From Gemmatimonadales bacterium (GTDB lineage: Bacteria; Gemmatimonadota; Gemmatimonadetes; Gemmatimonadales; GWC2-71-9), in assembly GCA_013812695.1 (NCBI GenBank), contig JACCSZ010000294.1, positions 1 through 8,013 of the forward strand: a stretch of 8,013 bases of DNA, given 5' to 3'. The position numbers and the translations under genes are program-made. Below the pieces are notes generated by a model. The model was not told where the DNA came from and did not search any database. It saw only the letters and a program-made list of their open reading frames with translations. Shown one piece after another: positions 1 through 5,481 of the stretch. How positions within the stretch are numbered: position 1 is the first letter of the stretch; every line of letters begins with the position of its first letter.

Positions 1-777
1 GCCGTCGCGCTGCTCGCGACGCTGTGGACGCCGCTGGCGGCGCAGCGCACGCGCGACCGTCCCACCCTCATCTTCACCGTCTCCGGCGCGTACCTCGACG
101 GCGTCGGCCTCTGGACGGTGCCCAACCAGCCGGTGGCGGACCTGTCCGACGGCGACAATCCGCTGGTCGACAACTACGTGCTCAGCCGCAACATCAAGCG
201 CACCATCGGCGCCGGCTTTTCCGCGACGTATTACCGCGGCAAGAATCTCGGCCTGACCGCTGAAGCGTTCCTGCTGGGGCTCGGCTACGACGACACCTGC
301 CGGCTGCAGCAGCCCGCCCAGTCCGCGCTGAACGTGCAGCGCTGCACCTCGATCGACGAGCGGCAGCGCTCGGCGGCCGCCGTCACCACGTCGATCGGCG
401 CGATCTACCGGGTCGCGAGCGACGAGTTCATCTCGCCGTTCGCGCGCGCGAGCGTGGGCGTGCTGGTCAACAACCAGAGCCCGCTGCTGGTGGTCGGCGA
501 GGCCAGCCAGGCGGAGCTGATCATCTACAACGATGACAACACGGGCACCCGGCTCCGGCCCGCATTCGGGCTCGGCGTCGGCACCACCATCGCCGCGGGC
601 AAGGGCTATCAGCTCCGCTGGGAGATCCGCGACAACATCGTGGGCATTCAGCAGGTGACCGGCCCGTCGCCCGAACGCGGGCAAGTGCCGCCGCACAAAA
701 CGGCGTACAAGCACATCTTCAGCCTCAATGTCGGCTTCGACGTGATCCTCGAGCGCCAGCGGGGGAGACGCTACTGA
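1..777 (+). CDS. Secreted, probably outer-membrane beta-barrel protein (5' partial)
   Basis: The frame is open from the first base, so the gene begins upstream; 258 residues are visible, ending at TGA 775-777. The first visible residues, AVALLATLWTPLAAQ, look like the hydrophobic core and cleavage site of a Sec signal peptide, so probably only the first few codons are missing. The rest alternates polar and hydrophobic residues with many Gly and aromatic residues (GAGFSATYYRG, LGLTAEAFLLGLGY, FISPFARASVGVLV, YQLRWEIRDN) and ends in a strand-like segment, HIFSLNVGFDVIL, as expected of an outer-membrane barrel whose last strand carries the assembly signal. Two Cys lie at visible residues 100 and 115, in a likely loop. 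I do not recognise a named family. The gene runs directly into mobA: the mobA Shine-Dalgarno lies in its last codons, so the two are probably cotranscribed and translationally coupled, although a functional link to molybdenum cofactor is not evident. A periplasmic beta-sandwich protein is an alternative. Confidence 0.72.
   Translation, partial: AVALLATLWTPLAAQRTRDRPTLIFTVSGAYLDGVGLWTVPNQPVADLSDGDNPLVDNYVLSRNIKRTIGAGFSATYYRGKNLGLTAEAFLLGLGYDDTCRLQQPAQSALNVQRCTSIDERQRSAAAVTTSIGAIYRVASDEFISPFARASVGVLVNNQSPLLVVGEASQAELIIYNDDNTGTRLRPAFGLGVGTTIAAGKGYQLRWEIRDNIVGIQQVTGPSPERGQVPPHKTAYKHIFSLNVGFDVILERQRGRRY
761..767 (+). promoter_or_regulatory. Ribosome binding site supporting a CTG start for mobA
   Basis: GGGGGAG is a strong Shine-Dalgarno-like purine run placed six bases before the CTG at 774-776. 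No comparable site precedes the first conventional start in the same frame, GTG 813. This spacing is the main reason for placing the mobA start at CTG 774. Confidence 0.6.
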
Positions 778-1442
778 CCGCCGCTCCAACCGGCGGCCGC
801 CTTCGCGGCGCGGTGCTGGCGGGCGGGGGCGCCACGCGGTTCGGCGGCCGCCCCAAGGGGCTCGAGACCATCGGCGGCGAGCGCATCCTCGACCGCCTGG
901 TGCACACGCTGGCCGAGGCGCTGGGCGAGCCGCCCCTGCTCGTGGCCAACGCACCCGACGCCGGGGCGTGGCGCCGCGACCTCCGCGTCGTTCCCGACGT
1001 CCGGCCCGGGCTCGGCGCGCTCGGCGGGATCTACACGGCGGTGGTGGAGGCGCCGGCGCCGGTGGTCTGCGTCGCCTGGGACATGCCGTTCGTGTCGGTC
1101 GAGCTGGTCCGGGCCCTGGCGGCGGGACTCGAGCGCCACGACGCGATGCTCGCTGAAAGCGACGGGCGCCGCGGCGTCGAGCCGCTGTGCGCCGCCTACG
1201 GGCCCGCGTGCCGCGACGCCATCGCCGCCACGCTCGACGCCGGCGACCTCCGCGCGATCGGCTTCCACCCGCGCATCGCTGTCGGTATCCTCCCTCTGTC
1301 CGAGGTCCGGCGCTTCGGCGACCCGGCGCTCCTCTTCTTCAACGTCAACACCGCGGACGATCTCGCACAGGCGGACGGACTGTGGCGTCGACACGCATCC
1401 TCTCCATCATCGGGCGAAAGAACGCCGGCAAAACCACGCTGA
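774..1442 (+). CDS. mobA: Molybdenum cofactor guanylyltransferase MobA
   Basis: Cytoplasmic nucleotidyltransferase that transfers GMP from GTP to Mo-molybdopterin, giving the guanine dinucleotide cofactor of DMSO-reductase-type enzymes. The N-terminal GTP-binding signature LAGGGATRFGGRPKGL is at residues 15-30, with the motif Lys at 28. The Mg-binding Asp motif WDMPF is at 102-106 (D103). EPLCAAYG is at 136-143 and the family motif FFNVNTADDL at 188-197. I chose CTG 774 as start (222 aa): it overlaps the upstream stop as CTGA, has a strong ribosome binding site, and supplies a lead-in (MTAAPTGGRLRGA) before the first beta strand. GTG 813, the only conventional start, would begin inside the strand leading to the nucleotide-binding loop. 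After the NVNT motif, where MobA usually ends soon, there is a tail of polar and basic residues (about 205-222) that overlaps the first 61 bp of mobB in another frame. The family call is firm; the start is less so. Specificity for CTP or a related substrate cannot be excluded from sequence. Confidence 0.93.
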   Translation: MTAAPTGGRLRGAVLAGGGATRFGGRPKGLETIGGERILDRLVHTLAEALGEPPLLVANAPDAGAWRRDLRVVPDVRPGLGALGGIYTAVVEAPAPVVCVAWDMPFVSVELVRALAAGLERHDAMLAESDGRRGVEPLCAAYGPACRDAIAATLDAGDLRAIGFHPRIAVGILPLSEVRRFGDPALLFFNVNTADDLAQADGLWRRHASSPSSGERTPAKPR

Positions 1443-1915
1443 CCGTGGCCCTGGCCGCCGAGCTGGCCCGGCGCGGCCGCCGCGTGATGACCATCAAGCA
1501 CAGCCACCATCCGGCCGACGTGGACCGCGCCGGCTCCGACAGCTACCGGCACTTCCACGAGGGCCGCGCCGAGCGGGTGCTGATCGCGGCGCCCGACCTC
1601 CGGGTGCTGTTCGAGCGCACGCCCGACCAGTACGACCCCGTCGGGCTGGCGCGCCGCTATCTCGCCGAGGCGGACATCGTCCTGGCCGAGGGATACAAGC
1701 GGGCGCCGATTCCCAGGATCGAGGTCTTCCGGCCGTCGGTGGCCGACACGCCGATCTACGATCCCGCCGCGCCGGACGCCGGCCGGTGGGTGGCGATCGT
1801 GACCGACGATTTCGACTTTCAGGCGGCGTGCACGGTAGTCCGGTTTCAGGACACGATGTGGCTGCAGCTCCTCGCGAGCCTGACGATCGAGCACGCGCAA
1901 CCGGTGGACCCGTGA
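1382..1915 (+). CDS. mobB: Molybdopterin-guanine dinucleotide biosynthesis accessory GTPase MobB
   Basis: P-loop protein of the MobB family, a GTP-binding partner that assists MobA in forming molybdopterin guanine dinucleotide; it is helpful but not always essential in known bacteria. The 177-aa protein is of typical length. The Walker A loop GRKNAGKTT is at residues 11-19. The family signature TIKHSHHPADVDRAGSDSYRH follows at about 37-57, and the Walker-B-like segment DIVLAEGYKRAPIPRIEV at about 98-115 contains the EGYK motif. The start is GTG 1382: the P-loop begins only ten residues later, so no downstream start is possible, and this start gives the usual short N-terminal strand (TRILSIIG). 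The upstream purine-rich run GGCGGACGGA is a moderate ribosome binding site. Its first 61 bp also encode the end of MobA, and its TGA overlaps the GTG of moeA, so translation along the operon is probably coupled. Confidence 0.93.
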   Translation: MASTRILSIIGRKNAGKTTLTVALAAELARRGRRVMTIKHSHHPADVDRAGSDSYRHFHEGRAERVLIAAPDLRVLFERTPDQYDPVGLARRYLAEADIVLAEGYKRAPIPRIEVFRPSVADTPIYDPAAPDAGRWVAIVTDDFDFQAACTVVRFQDTMWLQLLASLTIEHAQPVDP

Positions 1916-3180
1916 GCGTGCCGCTCGCCACCGACCCGCTCTCCGCAGCCGACGCGGCACGGCGGATCCTCGACGACGTGCGCCGGCAACCCGCGCTCCG
2001 GGTGCCGCTCGACGAGGCGCTCGACAGCGTGCTGGCCGAGGATGTGGTGAGCCCGATCGACATCCCGGCATGGCTCAATTCCGCCATGGACGGCTACGCC
2101 GCCCGGGGCGAGGACGTGCGCGGCGCCTCGGCGGAGCGGCCGGTCCGGCTTCGGGTCGTCGAGCAGTTGCCGGCCGGCACTTTTCCCACCCGGGCGCTCG
2201 GCCCGGGCGAAGCCGCGCGGATCTTCACCGGGGCGCCGCTCCCCGACGGCGCCGATACCGTGGTTCGCCAGGAGGACACCGACTACGGCGCGGAGACGGT
2301 CGCGATCGTGCGCGACCGCGACGTCGGCGTCAACATCCGCCGCGTGGGCGAGGACATCCGGCGAGGAACGATGGTGCTCGCCGCCGGCACCCCGCTCGGG
2401 CCTGCGCCGCTCGGCGTGCTCGCCTCGCTCGCGGTCGCGCAGCCGCTGGTCTACCGCCGCCCGCGCGTCGCCATCCTGGGCAGCGGCGACGAGATCGTGG
2501 ACGTGGACCAGCCGGAGGAGATCCTGAGCGGGCGGAAGATCGCCAGCAGCAACTCCCACACGCTGGCGGCGCTGGTCCGGCGCGCGGGGGGCGAGCCGGT
2601 CGATCTGGGTATCGCGCGCGACACGCCCGACAGTCTGCGCGAGCATTTCCTTCGCGCGCGCGACTGCGACCTGCTGGTCACCTCCGCCGGCATCAGCGTC
2701 GGCGAGCACGACTACGTGCGCTCGGTGCTCGACGAGCTGGGCGCCGAGCAGCGATTCTGGAAGCTGCGGATGCGGCCGGGCGCGCCGGTCGGCTTCGGGT
2801 TGCTCGGCGGGATGCCCTGGATCGGGCTCCCCGGCAATCCGGTGAGCACGATGGTGACGTTCGAGCTGTTCGTCCGGCCGGCGATCCGGCAGATGTGCGG
2901 CCAGTTGCTGCCGTTCCGCCGGGCGGTAGCGGTCCGGATGGCGGAGCCGGTCTCGCTCAAGCCGAAGCTGCAGCACTTCCTGCGGGGCATCGTGCAGGAA
3001 GGCGGGGGCGGGCTCGAGGCCCGGCTCACCGGCCCGCAGGGCTCGGGCATCCTGACCTCGATGGTGCTGGCCAACGCGCTGCTGGTGATTCCGGAGGGAC
3101 AGTTCGAGACGCCGGCGGGCAGCATGGTGCAGGCGATCGTGCTCGACGATCCGAGGCACCGGGCGGAGCCGCCGTTTTAG
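1912..3180 (+). CDS. moeA: Molybdopterin molybdenumtransferase MoeA
   Basis: Cytoplasmic enzyme that inserts molybdate into adenylylated molybdopterin, yielding Mo-molybdopterin, the substrate of MobA. From GTG 1912 it is 422 aa, close to the usual 400-420. Visible hallmarks: NSAMDGYA at residues 56-63 and TGAPLPDGADTVVRQEDT at 106-123 in the MoeA N-terminal domains; SGDEIVD at 191-197, SAGISVGEHDY at 258-268 and GLPGNPVSTM at 305-314 in the molybdopterin-binding domain; and a C-terminal beta domain (about 335-410) ending near PEGQFETPAGSMVQAIV. All expected motifs are present and the frame is intact. GTG 1912 overlaps the mobB stop as GTGA. GTG 1918, two codons later, is an alternative and is better spaced from the GGTGGA at 1903-1908 (9 bases against 3). 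An in-frame start at 1786 would add residues inside mobB that do not belong to the family. Confidence 0.95.
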   Translation: MSVPLATDPLSAADAARRILDDVRRQPALRVPLDEALDSVLAEDVVSPIDIPAWLNSAMDGYAARGEDVRGASAERPVRLRVVEQLPAGTFPTRALGPGEAARIFTGAPLPDGADTVVRQEDTDYGAETVAIVRDRDVGVNIRRVGEDIRRGTMVLAAGTPLGPAPLGVLASLAVAQPLVYRRPRVAILGSGDEIVDVDQPEEILSGRKIASSNSHTLAALVRRAGGEPVDLGIARDTPDSLREHFLRARDCDLLVTSAGISVGEHDYVRSVLDELGAEQRFWKLRMRPGAPVGFGLLGGMPWIGLPGNPVSTMVTFELFVRPAIRQMCGQLLPFRRAVAVRMAEPVSLKPKLQHFLRGIVQEGGGGLEARLTGPQGSGILTSMVLANALLVIPEGQFETPAGSMVQAIVLDDPRHRAEPPF

Positions 3181-3184
3181 CGAG

Positions 3185-3251
3185 TCAACCGGAGCCCCTT
3201 GCGCATGTTGTCCGGGCGTGGCGCTTGGGGCTCCGTGGGTGCGCCGGTTGA
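3185..3251 (+). terminator. Stem-loop after moeA, possible transcription end without U-tract
   Basis: GGAGCCCC at 3191-3198 is perfectly complementary to GGGGCTCC at 3227-3234. GCGC pairs continue inward (3201-3204 with 3221-3224), and TCAACC at 3185-3190 can pair with GGTTGA at 3246-3251 on the outside. It begins five bases after the moeA stop, so it probably marks or protects the 3' end of the Mo-cofactor transcript. It lacks the run of T expected of an intrinsic terminator, so it could instead be an mRNA-stabilising or Rho-associated structure. Confidence 0.4.
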
Positions 3252-3407
3252 GAATTCGGGCAGGCGTGCCGGCCGCCGCCGGGGGGACGGTGGACCCGTC
3301 GGGAGCGTCAGTGCCCGCCCCATCCTGCGATCGCAAACGCCCACGCACTGCAGCGACCAGAGGGTCCCCCGTCCCTCCGGCCGGTGCCGACACGCCTGCC
3401 CGGATTC
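3252..3407. repeat. 156-bp imperfect inverted repeat (MITE-like or structured intergenic element)
   Basis: The left arm 3252-3297 matches the reverse complement of the right arm 3362-3407 at about 38-39 of 46 positions without gaps. Conserved blocks are GGGCAGGCGTG near the outer end and GGGACGG plus GGACCC near the inner end. The symmetry continues in the 64-base centre: CAGTGC 3309-3314 pairs with GCACTG 3345-3350 about the same axis (near 3329.5), and the perfect palindrome TGCGATCGCA sits at 3326-3335. No coding potential is convincing, and I see no target-site duplication or transposase, so a mobile origin is not shown. It could be a miniature element, a REP/BIME-like repeat, or a large hairpin separating the two operons. 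The 38 bases between it and the following promoter hold nothing I can identify. Confidence 0.6.
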
Positions 3408-3445
3408 CCGCCCAGTGGTGGATGACTTCTCGCCTCGCAGACTGA

Positions 3446-3474
3446 TTGACCCTCGACGCCGATCCCGCTAGATT
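3446..3474 (+). promoter_or_regulatory. Sigma70-type promoter of the riboswitch-htpX-terC transcript
   Basis: TTGACC at 3446-3451 (-35, five of six consensus bases) is separated by exactly 17 bases from TAGATT at 3469-3474 (-10, consensus TATAAT). Transcription would start near 3481, only a few bases before the first conserved riboswitch nucleotides, which is where a riboswitch transcript normally begins. Position and spacing support each other; no experimental start is known to me. Confidence 0.7.
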
Positions 3475-3485
3475 CTACCCCTCGA

Positions 3486-3610
3486 GAAGGGGAGTAGCTC
3501 ATCCGCCTCAAGGCGGACGACCGGATCGTCAAGACTGCTCGACTCGTTCGAGCACGGTCCAGCCGGGGTCGGGGAGGCAGGCGTCTCCTACGCATCAGAG
3601 CGAGACCTTC
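3486..3610 (+). promoter_or_regulatory. yybP-ykoY family manganese riboswitch aptamer
   Basis: The 5' conserved strand GAAGGGGAGTAGCTC (3486-3500) and the 3' conserved part CTACGCATCAGAG (3588-3600) followed by CGAGACCTTC (3601-3610) match the yybP-ykoY consensus as I recall it. The closing helix pairs GAAGG 3486-3490 with CCTTC 3606-3610. Between them are local hairpins: TCCGCC 3502-3507 with GGCGGA 3512-3517; TGCTCGA 3536-3542 with TCGAGCA 3548-3554; GGAG 3573-3576 with CTCC 3585-3588. This family is established as a Mn2+ sensor whose two conserved loops form the metal site. Here the 3' half of the closing helix lies within the 5' arm of the downstream terminator, so metal-stabilised aptamer and terminator exclude each other; Mn2+ should therefore turn expression on. 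The downstream terC is a classic target of this riboswitch, which strengthens the call. Confidence 0.92.
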
Positions 3611-3652
3611 GTCCACGCGAAAGCGGAGCGGACGGGGTCTCGCTCTTTTTTT
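3597..3652 (+). terminator. Intrinsic terminator, expression platform of the Mn riboswitch
   Basis: AGAGCGAGACC at 3597-3607 pairs perfectly with GGTCTCGCTCT at 3636-3646. A second segment, CGTCC 3610-3614 with GGACG 3630-3634, is capped by CGC-GAAA-GCG (3616-3625), a GNRA tetraloop. Seven T (3646-3652) follow the stem. Bases 3606-3610 are shared with the aptamer closing helix, so forming one structure disrupts the other. This is the expected default OFF state at low Mn2+. Only 38 bases separate the T-run from the htpX start. Confidence 0.9.
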
Positions 3653-3690
3653 GCCAGACCCCACTCACCGCAGGGGATTCCGAGGACCGC

Positions 3691-4527
3691 ATGAACAACG
3701 TCAAGACCATGGTACTGATGGCCGGCCTGATGGGCCTGTTCCTGCTCGCCGGCCAGTTGCTAGGGGGGTCGCAGGGCCTCGTGCTCGCGCTGGTCGTGGG
3801 CAGCGCGTTCAACTTTATCATGTATTTCTTCTCCGACAAGTTCGTGCTCCGGATGTACGGCGCGAAAATCGTCGCCGAGGAGCAGGCGCCCGAGCTGTAC
3901 CGGATGGTCGACCGCCTGCGGCAGCGCGCCGGACTGCCGATGCCGGTCGTGGCCATCGCGCCGCATGAGCAACCGAACGCCTTTGCCACCGGCCGGAACC
4001 CCGAGCACGCCGTGGTGGCCGTGACGACGGGCATCATGAAGTACATGCCGCAGGACGAGCTGGAGGGGGTCATCGCCCACGAGCTCGCGCACATCAAGAA
4101 CCGCGACATGCTGATCACGACGGTGGCGGCCGGGATCGCGGGCGCGCTCACCAACCTGCCGTACCTGCTCATGTTCGGCGGGGGGCAAAGCGACGATGAC
4201 GGCCATCCCATCGCACAGCTCGGCCTGCTGCTGCTCGCGCCGATCGGGGCAATGCTGATCCAGTTCGCCGTCTCGCGCCAGCGCGAGTTCGAGGCCGATC
4301 GGGTGGGCGCCGAGATCCTGGGGCGGCCGATCCCGTTGGCCAACGCGCTCCGGCGGCTGGATGCGCTGGCGCACAAAATCCCCATGAACGTGGCCCCCGC
4401 GGCGGCGCCCCTGGCGCAGGTCAACCCGCTGGCGGCGCGCGGCGGCGGTGTGATGAAGCTGTTCAGCACGCACCCGCCGACGGCGGAGCGCGTCACCCGG
4501 CTCGAGGCGATGGCCGCGGGCCGGTAA
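3691..4527 (+). CDS. htpX: HtpX-type membrane zinc metalloprotease (peptidase M48)
   Basis: Inner-membrane protease of the HtpX/M48B family, which degrades damaged or misfolded membrane proteins with the active site on the cytoplasmic face. The 278-aa protein has two N-terminal hydrophobic helices (about 5-25 and 29-47) and the zinc motif HELAH at 130-134 within VIAHELAHIKNRD. A hydrophobic segment follows at about 139-162 and another at about 176-195. SRQREFEADRVGA at 195-207 supplies the third zinc ligand (a Glu, probably E201), and STHPPTAERVTRL at 259-271 is the usual family C-terminal motif. Length is near the usual 280-300. ATG 3691 is preceded by GAGGA at 3682-3686 and gives the expected N-terminus. 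It is the first gene after the Mn riboswitch and terminator, and its TAA directly abuts the GTG of the terC-like gene. A heat-shock promoter is not seen; the visible control is by manganese. The symbol is by family, not proven orthology. Confidence 0.93.
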   Translation: MNNVKTMVLMAGLMGLFLLAGQLLGGSQGLVLALVVGSAFNFIMYFFSDKFVLRMYGAKIVAEEQAPELYRMVDRLRQRAGLPMPVVAIAPHEQPNAFATGRNPEHAVVAVTTGIMKYMPQDELEGVIAHELAHIKNRDMLITTVAAGIAGALTNLPYLLMFGGGQSDDDGHPIAQLGLLLLAPIGAMLIQFAVSRQREFEADRVGAEILGRPIPLANALRRLDALAHKIPMNVAPAAAPLAQVNPLAARGGGVMKLFSTHPPTAERVTRLEAMAAGR

Positions 4528-5457
4528 GTGGGGGAGCACGGCCTCGCCGTCTGGCTGGGCTTCACCGGCCTGGTCGTCACCCTCCTGGTCCTCGACCTGG
4601 GGGTGCTCAACCGCCGGTCGCACGTGCTCTCGTTCAAGGAGGCGACGAACTGGAGTCTCGGGCTCGTCGCCATCGCCCTCACGTTCGGGATGTTCCTCTG
4701 GTGGCTGGAAGGCTCGCAGAGCGCCCTCGAGTATTACACCGGGTACCTGATCGAGCTCTCGCTCAGCGTCGACAACCTGTTCGTCTTCATCCTGATCTTC
4801 AACTACTTCGGCGTGCCGTCCGAGGCCCAGCCCAAGGTGCTCAAGTGGGGCATCCTCGGCGCGATCGTGATGCGGTTCCTCATGATCGGCCTCGGGGCCC
4901 TGCTGCTGGAGCGGTTCGAGTGGATCATCTACGTGTTCGGCGGGATCCTGTTCCTGACCGGGCTCCGGATGCTGTTTCAGAAGGACCAGCGGATCGAGCC
5001 GGAGAAGAACCCGATCGTGCGCCTGGCGCGGCGCGTACTGCCGTTCACCAACGCGTACGACGGCGCGAACTTCACCTGCCGGACCGGCACGGGCCGCCTG
5101 CTCGCCACGCCGCTGGTGCTGGTGCTGCTGGTGGTCGAGTGGTCGGACCTGGTGTTCGCCATCGACAGCATTCCCGCCATCTTCGCCGTCACGCGGGACC
5201 CGTTCCTGGTCTACAGCTCCAACATCTTCGCGATCCTGGGCCTGCGCGCGTTGTTCTTCGTGCTGGCCGGGATGATGGACCGGTTCGCCTATCTCAAGCC
5301 GGGCGTGGCGCTGATCCTGGTGTTCGTCGGGACGAAGATGGCGGTGAGCGCCTGGCTGCACGTGCCGATCCTGGTGAGCCTGGCGGTGATCCTGCTGACG
5401 CTGGGCGCGGCGGTGGGGCTGTCACTGGTGCGGACGGCGCGGGAGGCGCGGGCGTAG
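4528..5457 (+). CDS. TerC/Alx-family membrane protein, likely Mn2+ exporter
   Basis: Polytopic inner-membrane protein (309 aa, about eight or nine hydrophobic helices) of the TerC family, whose characterised members, including Alx, act in Mn2+ efflux or in supplying Mn to secreted proteins. Key motifs are present: LDLGVLNRR at 22-30; ELSLSVDNLFVFILIFNYF at 76-94 with D82 and N83 in a helix; EWSDLVFAIDSIPAIFAVT at 204-222 with E204, D207, D213 and S214; and SNIFAILGLRALFF at 231-244. These acidic residues inside membrane helices fit a metal pathway. The cytoplasmic loop at about 150-185 carries the usual charged and basic residues. The gene starts at GTG 4528 immediately after the htpX stop; there is no strong independent ribosome binding site, so translational coupling is likely. 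Control by the upstream yybP-ykoY riboswitch supports manganese rather than tellurite as the substrate. Only 24 bases separate its end from the convergent gene. Confidence 0.92.
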   Translation: MGEHGLAVWLGFTGLVVTLLVLDLGVLNRRSHVLSFKEATNWSLGLVAIALTFGMFLWWLEGSQSALEYYTGYLIELSLSVDNLFVFILIFNYFGVPSEAQPKVLKWGILGAIVMRFLMIGLGALLLERFEWIIYVFGGILFLTGLRMLFQKDQRIEPEKNPIVRLARRVLPFTNAYDGANFTCRTGTGRLLATPLVLVLLVVEWSDLVFAIDSIPAIFAVTRDPFLVYSSNIFAILGLRALFFVLAGMMDRFAYLKPGVALILVFVGTKMAVSAWLHVPILVSLAVILLTLGAAVGLSLVRTAREARA

Positions 5458-5481
5458 GTGACGGCCGGGGGCCGATTCCGC

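Noticed and set aside
813..815. GTG 813 as the start of mobA
   Set aside because: It truncates the strand before the nucleotide-binding loop and has no ribosome binding site, whereas CTG 774 has one; retained only as an alternative.
1786..1911. N-terminal extension of moeA to an in-frame start at 1786
   Set aside because: The added residues lie within mobB and do not resemble MoeA; GTG 1912 with the GTGA overlap gives the normal length.
1846..3393. 515-codon open frame on the minus strand opposite moeA
   Set aside because: Its product is Arg/His/Asp-rich low-complexity sequence typical of the antisense of GC-rich genes; moeA on the other strand has every family motif.
3199..3471. Plus-strand open frames of 75-90 codons in the intergenic region
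   Set aside because: They lie over the hairpin and inverted repeat, encode Arg/Pro/Gly-rich sequence, and end within the promoter; no support for translation.
3308..3664. 118-codon minus-strand open frame across the intergenic region
   Set aside because: It runs antisense through the riboswitch and inverted repeat, has no recognisable domain and no good ribosome binding site.
3760..5361. 533-codon open frame on the minus strand opposite htpX and terC
   Set aside because: Composition is Gln/His/Arg/Asp-rich without domains, and it is the mirror of two clearly recognised genes.
5458..5481. Bidirectional terminator between the convergent terC and YncE-like genes
   Set aside because: Only 24 bases with a weak 4-bp stem (CGGC/GCCG) and no T-run; not enough to call.
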